Source of the DNA: Streptomyces sp. NBC_01707
GTDB taxonomy: Bacteria > Actinomycetota > Actinomycetes > Streptomycetales > Streptomycetaceae
Length of the DNA: 64,000 bases
Reading direction: 5' to 3'
Assembly (NCBI RefSeq): GCF_041438805.1
Contig: NZ_CP109190.1
Coordinates: 2,170,001-2,234,000, forward strand
Shown: in pieces, positions 42,987 through 50,484 of the stretch
How the letters are laid out: each line of letters opens with the position of its first letter
How positions within the stretch are numbered: position 1 is the first letter of the stretch
Translations under genes and position numbers: made by a program
Notes under the pieces: generated by a model
The model's input: only the letters and a program-made list of their open reading frames with translations
Told to the model about the DNA's origin: nothing
Databases searched by the model: none

Positions 42987-43457
42987 ATGACGAGCAAGCA
43001 GCCACTCCCCGCACGTCTCACCCGCACCAGCCAACCCCTCTTCCCCTGGCGTCACTTCACGATGTGCTTCAGTTCCACCCCACGCGGCGCCCGTCTCGCC
43101 CGACGCCTGGCCGGGGAACGCCTCGAAGCCTGGGGAATCCCTTACGGAAGCGACGCCCACGACGTGCTGACTCTGATCGTGGCGGAGCTCAGCGCGAACG
43201 CCGTACGCCACGGGCGCGTACCCGGCCGCGACTTCCGCCTCCGCCTGTCGGCCGAGGGTGCGAGCCTGCGCGTGGAGGTCACCGACTCACGCGGCGAGAG
43301 CGTCCCGGCCCTGGCCGACCCGTCCAGAGACCTGGACGGACGTCGCGGCCTCCTCCTGGTGGCCGCACTCACCGACCGCTGGGGTTGGTATCCGAGCATC
43401 GACGGGCCCGGCAAGACGGTGTGGGCCGTTCTGGACCCCGACCTGGGCCTGTCGTAG
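42987..43457 (+). CDS. ATP-binding (HATPase_c) protein, anti-sigma-like
   Basis: A 156-residue single-domain GHKL ATPase resembling RsbW-type anti-sigma factors. The N-box reads LIVAELSANAVRHGRVPGRDF and the G1 box VTDSRGESVP; LDGRRGLLLVAALTDRWGW gives the G2 region. Such proteins stand beside HTH/DUF397 pairs in streptomycetes. The function may be phosphorylation of an anti-anti-sigma protein, but none is encoded nearby. ATG 42987 has GAAGG only 1-2 bases upstream, a weak site. Confidence 0.85.
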   Translation: MTSKQPLPARLTRTSQPLFPWRHFTMCFSSTPRGARLARRLAGERLEAWGIPYGSDAHDVLTLIVAELSANAVRHGRVPGRDFRLRLSAEGASLRVEVTDSRGESVPALADPSRDLDGRRGLLLVAALTDRWGWYPSIDGPGKTVWAVLDPDLGLS

Positions 43458-43689
43458 TCGCTCATCCCGACCCCTGCCCCCGCTGCCCTCTCACCGTCAG
43501 GTGATCGACACGATCCGGCCGGGCGATTCGCACCGGATCCCCGGGAGCACCCATGTGCGGAGCTCCACAAACGGAGGCCCCCATGATTCTTGACCTTGCC
43601 CGAAGGGGAAGGCCGACAGTGTCTGGGGGTGACCAAGCCGACGAGCTGAGCGCTTACCTCTGGCCGAACCGGGATGCGAGGAACCTGCA

Positions 43690-44346
43690 TTGGATGACGA
43701 CGCTCTCCTGACGGAACAGATGGCCTACTACAGGGCCGGTGCTGCCGAATACGACCAGCCCTATGCGGAGTACGAAGACCTGCAGAGGTTACTGGCTGTC
43801 GTCGATGAGCTCCCGATTGCCGGGGATGTGCTGGAGCTGGCCTGTGGAACGGGCCAGTGGACCAGTCTGCTCGCCGCGCGGGCACGTTCGGTGACGGCTG
43901 TCGACGCGGCAGCCGAAGTATTGGCCCTCGCTCGTGCACGTACCGCCTCCCCGACCGTCCAGTTCCTCCAGGCCGACCTGTTCGAGTGGCAGCCATCGCG
44001 ACGCTACGACACCGTGTTCTTCGCCTTCTGGCTCTCCCATGTCCCGCCGACGCGGCTGCCCGACTTCTGGAAAACCGTCGCTGCCGCGCTCGCGCCCGGC
44101 GGCAAAGCAATCTTCATCGACGACGGCCCCGCCGCAGCCGCATACGAGGAGGTCCTCACGAACCAGCCGACCCCCACGGCGCTGCGCCGGCTCGATGACG
44201 GCAGCCGGTACCGCATCGTGAAGGTGTTCCACGATGCCCGGACCCTCACGGACCACCTCACAGCACTGGGCTGGTCGGTCCGTATCCGATCCATGGCCGG
44301 GAACTTCATCGGCACTGCGGAACCACCGACCGACGCCGGTCGCTGA
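43690..44346 (+). CDS. SAM-dependent methyltransferase
   Basis: A class I methyltransferase of 218 residues. Motif I is VLELACGTGQWTSLL, motif II has TAVDAAAEVLALAR, motif III FLQADLFEW, and motif V is around APGGKAIFIDDG. The frame has no early ATG; TTG 43690 is taken as the start because GAGGA lies 7 bases before it and the N-terminus (DDDALLTEQMAYYRAGAAEYD) fits the family. The family includes enzymes acting on small molecules; the substrate is unknown. It converges with the epoxide hydrolase gene. Confidence 0.85.
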   Translation: MDDDALLTEQMAYYRAGAAEYDQPYAEYEDLQRLLAVVDELPIAGDVLELACGTGQWTSLLAARARSVTAVDAAAEVLALARARTASPTVQFLQADLFEWQPSRRYDTVFFAFWLSHVPPTRLPDFWKTVAAALAPGGKAIFIDDGPAAAAYEEVLTNQPTPTALRRLDDGSRYRIVKVFHDARTLTDHLTALGWSVRIRSMAGNFIGTAEPPTDAGR

Positions 44347-44398
44347 TCGGCCGACTGTCCGCACCCACCGACCCACTGGATCGAATCCGACCAGAAGG

Positions 44399-45724
44399 TC
44401 ACTTCCCGACCGACCTCTGTGCATCGGGGCGTAGTGACCTGAATGCGGACCTCAGTTCGCTGGTGAAGATGTCCGGCACTTCCCACGCCGCGAAGTGACC
44501 GCCGTTGTGGACCTTGTTGAAGTAGATGAGGTTGTGGTAGCTACGCTTCGTCCAGCTCAGCGGTGCCTGGTAGATCTCGCCGGGGAATACCGTGACGGCG
44601 GCCGGGATGGAAACCGAAACGGCGTTGAAATTGTTGGCGTTGTTCTCCCAGTAGAGACGGGCGGAAGAAACGGCGGTGTTCGTGACCCAGTAGAGCGTGA
44701 TGTCGTCGAGCATCTCGTCCTTGCTGAGCACACGCTCGGGATGACCGTTGCTGTACGTCCAGGCGGCGAATTTGTCGTACATCCAGGCGGCCAGTCCGAC
44801 CGGCGAGTCCGACAACCCGTATCCCACGGTCTGGGGACGGGTGACCATCATGGCGGAGTAGCCCGATCCCGTCTTGTAAAAAGCAGCAAGCTTGTTGTAG
44901 GCCCGCTTCTCATCGGCGGACAGGCCGGCCGGGGCCGGGTCTCCGCAAGTGAGTTTCTTCGCGATGTCCGCGGGCACCGTGGCCGGAAAATTGACGTGGA
45001 TGCCGAGCAGGCCCGCGGGTCGCTGTATCGCCATCTTGTCCGAGATCACCGCCCCCCAGTCGCCGCCCTGGGAAACATAGTGCGTGTATCCCAGACGCTC
45101 CATCAGCACGGCCCAGGCGCGCGCGATACGGTCGGGACCCCACCCGACGCTCGTCGGCCTTTGGGAGAATCCGTAGCCCGGCATCGACGGTATGACGAGA
45201 TGGAAGGCATCCTCCGCACGCCCGCCATGCGCGGTGGGATTCGTGAGCGGGTCGATCACCTTGAGGAATTCCAGAATGGATCCCGGCCAGCCGTGAGTCA
45301 AGATCAACGGCAGCGCGTTCGCATGACGGGAGCGAACGTGAATGAAATGAATGTCGAGTCCGTCGATCTTGGTCAGGAACTGCGGCAAGGAATTCAACCT
45401 TGCCTCGATCCTCCGCCAACTGTAGTCCGCACCCCAATAGCGAGCCAGTTCTTTGATGGTCGCCAACTGGACGCCCTGCGACTGATCCCGGACGGTCTCC
45501 CGGTCTGGCCATCGCGTCGCAATGATCCGCCGACGGAGATCAGCGAGATCCGACTCCGGAACATCGACGCGGAATGGCCGGATGCTCTCGACGCTCTCGC
45601 TCCCGTTCACACCGACCGGCTTCTCGGGCAGCCGGCTGAAGGCTCCCGCGGTTGCCGCCGTCGTCGCAGCGGCCGAAGCGAATAGAAGCTTTCGTCGCGA
45701 GAGCCATCGGGACGTCTCGGGCAT
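44399..45724 (-). CDS. Exported epoxide hydrolase (Tat signal)
   Basis: An alpha/beta hydrolase of 441 residues with an N-terminal epoxide hydrolase (EHN) domain. A Tat signal (LSRRKLLFASAAATTAATAG) is followed by the EHN region (FRVDVPESDLADLRRRIIATRWPD). The oxyanion motif is HGWPGSILEF, the nucleophile is the Asp of QGGDWGA, and the catalytic His is in NGGHFAAWE. ATG 45724 has GAGGAG 6 bases upstream. The size and order match juvenile-hormone/microsomal-type epoxide hydrolases. Export by Tat is unusual for the family and suggests a role outside the cytoplasm. Codon use is a little more AT-rich than in neighbours. Confidence 0.88.
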   Translation of the reverse strand: MPETSRWLSRRKLLFASAAATTAATAGAFSRLPEKPVGVNGSESVESIRPFRVDVPESDLADLRRRIIATRWPDRETVRDQSQGVQLATIKELARYWGADYSWRRIEARLNSLPQFLTKIDGLDIHFIHVRSRHANALPLILTHGWPGSILEFLKVIDPLTNPTAHGGRAEDAFHLVIPSMPGYGFSQRPTSVGWGPDRIARAWAVLMERLGYTHYVSQGGDWGAVISDKMAIQRPAGLLGIHVNFPATVPADIAKKLTCGDPAPAGLSADEKRAYNKLAAFYKTGSGYSAMMVTRPQTVGYGLSDSPVGLAAWMYDKFAAWTYSNGHPERVLSKDEMLDDITLYWVTNTAVSSARLYWENNANNFNAVSVSIPAAVTVFPGEIYQAPLSWTKRSYHNLIYFNKVHNGGHFAAWEVPDIFTSELRSAFRSLRPDAQRSVGK

Positions 45725-46316
45725 GAATGTCTCCTCAGGCCATTTCCGCATTTTCGGGCGACCGGTTTCCTCGTCGTCGGCAGTCGAAATCCGGCACGCA
45801 ACCCCGGCGGCCCGGGGAAATATTCAACCCGGGTTCGAGTCGGAAACAGGGGGCATCGAGATGCCGGTGTTCACATTCTGGGCATTGCGACCGAATGTCA
45901 CGTTATTCACCCTCATGTGACCTCGCAACTCGGAGCGGGACAGCGCGTCCTGGCAGTCGCGGGCGAACTGTGGACCGACTCGCCGTGCGTCTCCATCACC
46001 CGCCACGGCACGCCGATCGCATCGACCGGCACCCACGCGTTCGGCGCAGCAACTGCGCCGAACGCCGCATCACCCGTGGCCGATTCGCCCGCAGTGTGCC
46101 AGGTCCTCGGGCCGCCAGGGCATCACTCCGGGCGTCCACGTGCGCGCTCGGGGCTCGGGCCGAGTGTCGATGGCAGGTATGAACTCCTACACGCCGGGTG
46201 AGCGGTCCCGTCCGAATCTGCGCGATCTTCCAGGTTCTCCGGGCGCGTGTGCCACCACGGTTCGTGGCAGGGCCGTCGGTCAACCCGCGGCCGGCCTTCG
46301 GCAGCTTCGGGGGCCG
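45725..46316. other. Intergenic stretch, no convincing gene
   Basis: 590 bp between two minus-strand genes. The upstream region of the epoxide hydrolase gene (about 45725-45930) is AT-richer. The remainder carries only the hairpin at 46037-46065. Frames that are open here lack protein-like composition. Confidence 0.4.
46037..46065. terminator. Perfect 13-bp hairpin
   Basis: GCGTTCGGCGCAG at 46037-46049 pairs exactly with CTGCGCCGAACGC at 46053-46065 around the loop CAA. It is 250 bp past the FG-GAP gene stop (minus strand) and about 310 bp before the epoxide hydrolase start. It may terminate FG-GAP transcripts. Confidence 0.6.
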
Positions 46317-47768
46317 TCACCGACCGCTGAGATACCTGCCGTACGCGAGCGCGCTCGACGGGGAGGGCAGGCCCAGCTTGGCAGGTGTGAAGGCGAAGGA
46401 GCCGTTGACGCTCGCCCGGGGCAGCAGCCACACACCACCCGAACCGACGTTCTCACCCGGGGAGCCGACCGCCACGTCCGCCCTGCCGTCGTGGTCGTAG
46501 TCGCCGGTCGCGACGGCGGTACCGAAGGCGTCGGCGGCTTCCGCGGCACCCGGCACGCGCGGGGTGTCCTGCTGGAACCCGACGGAGTGGCCCTCGCCCC
46601 ACGCGTCGACGAGGCCGGTCGGGCCGCCGAACAGGAGGGTCGCGGCGCCCGCACCCGCGCGGGTACCGATCGCCTCGCCGGGGGCACCGGCAATCAGGTC
46701 GTCGCGGCCGTCGTTGTCGATGTCGGCGACGGCGAGAGCGGCGCCGAAACGGTCACCGGCCTCCGCGACGCCCGCAACGCCGACCGTGTCCTGGTCGAGG
46801 GTCTGCTCGCGGGACCCGAAGCTGCCGGGTGTGGTGTTGCCGTAGTGGACGTGGATGGCACCGCCCTTTGCCATCTCCTCGGGGCCGCACGGGTCGTCCA
46901 CGTTCTCGTCGGCGATCTCCCGGCACTCGCCGAGCGCCAGATCGTCGTGGCCGTCACCGTCGAAGTCGCCCGCGGCGAGGGCGGAGACCCCGGCGTTGTC
47001 GGTGTTCCAGGTGTTGGCCATGGCTTGCTCGGTCGCGTCCCAGGCCCACAGACGTACGTGCGACTGGGTGAACGGGGTGTTCGTCCAGTACCCGACGGCC
47101 AGGTCCGCCGTGCCGTCCCCGGTGAAGTCACCACTGGTGAGGACGGGGGAGCGGCCGCCCATCGGGGCGGTGAGGACGGTGGTGTAGATGCCGTCGGCGG
47201 TGCGCAGGACGACCTTGTCCTTGCCACCGACCACGATGTCCCTGCTGCCGTCGCCGGTCAGGTCGGCCGAGGCGACCGCGAGGCCGAAGGCCGCCGACGC
47301 CGACGGGCCGTTGAGGACCACGGAGCCCGGGCCCGGACCGCCCTTGGCGCCGCCCACCGCGGTGACCGAGCCCGCGTCCGTGCCGCGACCGGTGACGTCT
47401 TCGCCGGGGGCGCCGACGAGGAGTTCCGCGACGCCGTCCCCGCTGGTGTCCACCAGTGCCACGGAGGCACCGAAGCGGTCACCCGGCTCGGGGGTGCCGG
47501 GGACCTCGGCGGTGGCCTGGCTGATGCGGATGCTTCCGTAGGCTCCGATTCCCTTCGGGCCGCCCCAGACGATGTTGACGTAACCGGCCCTCGCCTTGCC
47601 GCTGACGGCGCCGTCCGGTACTCCGACGGCGAGGTCCGCGTACCCGTCGGCGTTGAAGTCGCCGACGGTCCGCGAGGGAGCGGCAGCCGAGGCCGGGAGG
47701 TTCAGCCCGGCGGTGGCCGCAGCAACGACGGTGGCTGCTGCGGCGTACGTCCGTATCCGTGTGCGCAC
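46317..47768 (-). CDS. Secreted FG-GAP (integrin-alpha-like) beta-propeller protein
   Basis: A 483-residue exported protein. The signal peptide (about residues 1-30, LPASAAAP) precedes seven FG-GAP blades, each with a calcium-type loop: DFNADGYADLAVG, DTSGDGVAELLVG, DLTGDGSRDIVVG, DFTGDGTADLAVG, DFDGDGHDDLALG, DIDNDGRDDLIAG and DYDHDGRADVAVG. The fold is an integrin-alpha-like seven-bladed propeller, generally used for binding. No catalytic or anchor domain is present. The start is GTG 47768 with GGAG 8 bases upstream. The ligand is unknown. Confidence 0.9.
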   Translation of the reverse strand: MRTRIRTYAAAATVVAAATAGLNLPASAAAPSRTVGDFNADGYADLAVGVPDGAVSGKARAGYVNIVWGGPKGIGAYGSIRISQATAEVPGTPEPGDRFGASVALVDTSGDGVAELLVGAPGEDVTGRGTDAGSVTAVGGAKGGPGPGSVVLNGPSASAAFGLAVASADLTGDGSRDIVVGGKDKVVLRTADGIYTTVLTAPMGGRSPVLTSGDFTGDGTADLAVGYWTNTPFTQSHVRLWAWDATEQAMANTWNTDNAGVSALAAGDFDGDGHDDLALGECREIADENVDDPCGPEEMAKGGAIHVHYGNTTPGSFGSREQTLDQDTVGVAGVAEAGDRFGAALAVADIDNDGRDDLIAGAPGEAIGTRAGAGAATLLFGGPTGLVDAWGEGHSVGFQQDTPRVPGAAEAADAFGTAVATGDYDHDGRADVAVGSPGENVGSGGVWLLPRASVNGSFAFTPAKLGLPSPSSALAYGRYLSGR

Positions 47769-48048
47769 GGGGGGGCTCCAAGGGTGTCCGAGGTCCGTAG
47801 TTCACCTGTGGGACATCCGGAGGGCGCCGAGGGTTGTGCCGGCGCGGGACAGTACGCGCCCGGCGCAGGTCGTGTCCGGGCGGTCGGCCGCTGTCCAGGC
47901 CCTTGCCTCTGCGCTCGGCCCGCCAAGGAGTGAGCTCGTGCGACGACCTCGCGTACGAGCGGCAAGGGCGGGCTCATACCCTTTTCCTACCGTTCGCGAG
48001 ACAACTCCGGGCGGGCAAGGACACGCCTCATACAAATAGGGAGCACCG

Positions 48049-48960
48049 GTGGGCAAGGAACTCGGCTCGCTCGCACTCGACCCCAGGACGGGAAACCTCG
48101 TGATCCCGGCGGGGGAATCGAAGTTCGCGCTCGGTGTCGGGCTCTGGGACGACACGGTCGACACTTATCAGCGCTTCGTCCAGCGCGAACTGTCCGCCGC
48201 CGAGAAGCGCGGAACGGTGAGCACCAGGGGTTCACGACCGGGGGATGAAACAGTCCTGCCGGTAAAGGTGCAGATCGTCCTGCGCCCCGACAACACCTAC
48301 AACCCGAACGCCATCAGCGTGGCCGCACCCCCGGAGCACGCAGGGACGGACATCGAACGGCACCTCGGCTACATGTACGACCGGAACCTGGTGTCACTGG
48401 GAGGTCCGCTTCGCGGCCTGGTGTCCGTTTCCGATCACCCCGTGTGCTGCCACGCCTTCATCGAGCTCACCGCCCCCTTCGAGGAGCAGCTCGAGGACGA
48501 GGCGGACGAGTTGGGCTCCGACTCCCTTCGTGTGCAGGACACGAACGGCACGGTGTACTGGGCCGCCCCGCCCCGGTTGATGCTGCCGTGGTGGGAGGAC
48601 CTCCAGGCGGTCGTCGTCGCCTACTCACGGCAGCGCCGGCCAGACAGGATCCTGCCGTTCGTCGGCCACTGGGCCCCGTGGAATCCGGGCGCCCGTGAAG
48701 AACTTGTCCGTCGTACCGAGGAGAAGTCGTTCGCCATCACTCTCCGCGCCGACGGGAACAGCCTCGCCGCCTGCTACGAGGACATCCGACTGGCCGAACT
48801 GATGCCGTCCTCGCGTGACTTCTTCGACCACACGATGCAGCGGGTGCGGGAGCTGGGCGGCACGGCCACGGCGCACGCCGAGGAGCACCAGGGCGCATTG
48901 AAGGTTTTCGTGGAGAGCCACGCTCCCCTGATCAGCCCGGACAACTCGACTATGCGGTAG
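48049..48960 (+). CDS. Hypothetical protein with HIRAN-like region
   Basis: A 303-residue cytoplasmic protein. Residues of about 70-115 (VKVQIVLRPDNTYNPNAISVAAPPE, then IERHLGYMYDRNL) match the pattern of HIRAN domains, which bind DNA ends in helicases such as HLTF (R-PDN-YDPNAI-V...GY). The remaining 190 residues have no recognised motif, and there is no helicase domain. GTG 48049 is preceded by GGGAG at 6 bases. It stands alone, divergent from the FG-GAP gene. A DNA-related role is inference from the HIRAN resemblance. Confidence 0.65.
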   Translation: MGKELGSLALDPRTGNLVIPAGESKFALGVGLWDDTVDTYQRFVQRELSAAEKRGTVSTRGSRPGDETVLPVKVQIVLRPDNTYNPNAISVAAPPEHAGTDIERHLGYMYDRNLVSLGGPLRGLVSVSDHPVCCHAFIELTAPFEEQLEDEADELGSDSLRVQDTNGTVYWAAPPRLMLPWWEDLQAVVVAYSRQRRPDRILPFVGHWAPWNPGAREELVRRTEEKSFAITLRADGNSLAACYEDIRLAELMPSSRDFFDHTMQRVRELGGTATAHAEEHQGALKVFVESHAPLISPDNSTMR

Positions 48961-49152
48961 GGACTTCGGCGCTGCGCGCCTTCCCGGAAGGCACGGGAGC
49001 GGTGTGCCGCCGACAGCCGCGTTCCGGCGCTTCCGGTCGACGCGGCCGCTCACCTCCCGCAGGGCGTCGGAGCTTCTGTCCGACGAGGTCTGAGGGCGGG
49101 CCGGGAACGACCGGACCGGCTCCGAAAGCCCGGCAAGCGGAGACCGTCACCC

Positions 49153-50262
49153 TCACGTGGCGTTGCGCTCACTCGCCTCGCGCCGGTCGCGCTCCACGGC
49201 CCGGTGGTACGGGGCGTCCAACTCCCCCGCCCCGCTGCTGGGCCGTCCCACCCGCAGCAGCTCACGCCATCGTTCCTGGCTCCAGTCGGCCGGGGCCGTG
49301 GTGCGGATGAAGTCCTCGACCAGCGCTCGGAAGCGCGCGGGGTCGCTGTGGAAGGGGAAGTGGCCGGCGCCCTGGAAGATCTCCAGGCGGCTGCCGGGCA
49401 TCGCCGCGTGCGCGCCGTAGGCATGCCGGACCGGCACCACGCTGTCCCGCGATCCCCACAGCAGCAGCGTGGGCATGCCCTCCGCGAGATAGCAGCGGTC
49501 GAGCATCGTCACGACCTGGCCCCGCCAGTCGACCACGGACCGCAGGGTGCTGATGAACGCGCTGCGCGACGTGGCGTCGGGGAGGGCGTCCACCACGTTG
49601 AGCAACTCTGCGGCATCCTGGCCCAGGTCGGTGTCGAGAAGCTTGATCAGTCGGGTGAAGAGGTCGACCTGGCTGCGCATGCCGGGCAGTCTCAGCGAGG
49701 ACAGCATGAGGTCTGCGCCCGGCAGCGACACCGCCCGCAGGACGGGGTTGACCTCGCGCCCCACACCGCCTGTGCTCACCAGGATCAGCCGGTCGGTCCG
49801 CTCGGGGAACTGGTACGCGAACTGCATGGCCACGCCACCGCCAAGCGAGTGACCGACCAGGGTGGCACGCTCGATGTCCAGCACCCCGAGCAGGTCGCGG
49901 ATGCCGTTCGCGTATGCCGCCACCGAGTAGTCGGCCCGCGGTTTGTCGGAGGCCCCGTGGCCCAGGAGGTCGGGGGCGATGACGGTGTAGCTGCGCGCCA
50001 GGTCGGGGATCAGATCCGCCCATGTCGCGGAGGAGTCGCCGATGCCGTGGATGAGCAGGATCACGGGACCGTCCCCGGCGATCCGGTACGCACGACGGTA
50101 GCCGTGCACCACGTGGTGGCGCAGCGGTACGTCCTGCCCGGACACCGAGCGCAGGCGGCCCGCTCCGGGCGGGCTCGGTTCAGGTTCTGGGGCGCCGACC
50201 ACAGGCTCGTCTCCCGTCTGCTTCTCCCCGCTTCTTCCTCGAGCGTAGAGGTTTTGGCGCAC
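49153..50262 (-). CDS. Alpha/beta hydrolase
   Basis: A 369-residue hydrolase. The N-terminal 45 residues are Pro/Gly-rich and probably disordered. The fold begins at LRHHVVHGYRRAYRIAG. The oxyanion motif is LIHGIGDSSATW, the nucleophile Ser is in LVGHSLGGGVAMQ, the acid in WGSRDSVVP, and the catalytic His in GAGHFPFHSDP. These are features of the C-C hydrolase/lipase-like group. GTG 50262 has a weak ribosome binding site; a later GTG near residue 20 is possible. The substrate cannot be told from the sequence. Confidence 0.88.
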   Translation of the reverse strand: MRQNLYARGRSGEKQTGDEPVVGAPEPEPSPPGAGRLRSVSGQDVPLRHHVVHGYRRAYRIAGDGPVILLIHGIGDSSATWADLIPDLARSYTVIAPDLLGHGASDKPRADYSVAAYANGIRDLLGVLDIERATLVGHSLGGGVAMQFAYQFPERTDRLILVSTGGVGREVNPVLRAVSLPGADLMLSSLRLPGMRSQVDLFTRLIKLLDTDLGQDAAELLNVVDALPDATSRSAFISTLRSVVDWRGQVVTMLDRCYLAEGMPTLLLWGSRDSVVPVRHAYGAHAAMPGSRLEIFQGAGHFPFHSDPARFRALVEDFIRTTAPADWSQERWRELLRVGRPSSGAGELDAPYHRAVERDRREASERNAT

Positions 50263-50445
50263 AGGGGATTTCCGGGACGTTTCAGGCGGCGCGTGTCTGC
50301 TCGGCGAATTCGACCGGGTGGAAGGCCGCGGGACTCCCGTCGAATCGGCATGAGACCACGTGCCCGCGAATTCCGTGACACGGACGTAGCAGTCGAGTGG
50401 TTCTGCGCACCCTGTGCACGTTGAGCCCCGACCTTTCGTGACGGT

Positions 50446-50480
50446 GCGGGAGCGGGCCGACGGTCTCGGCCCGCTCCCGC
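50446..50480. terminator. Perfect 15-bp terminator after the sugar dehydrogenase
   Basis: GCGGGAGCGGGCCGA at 50446-50460 and its exact complement at 50466-50480 form a hairpin with a 5-base loop, 4 bp after the stop at 50485 (minus strand). Confidence 0.88.
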
Positions 50481-50484
50481 GTGG

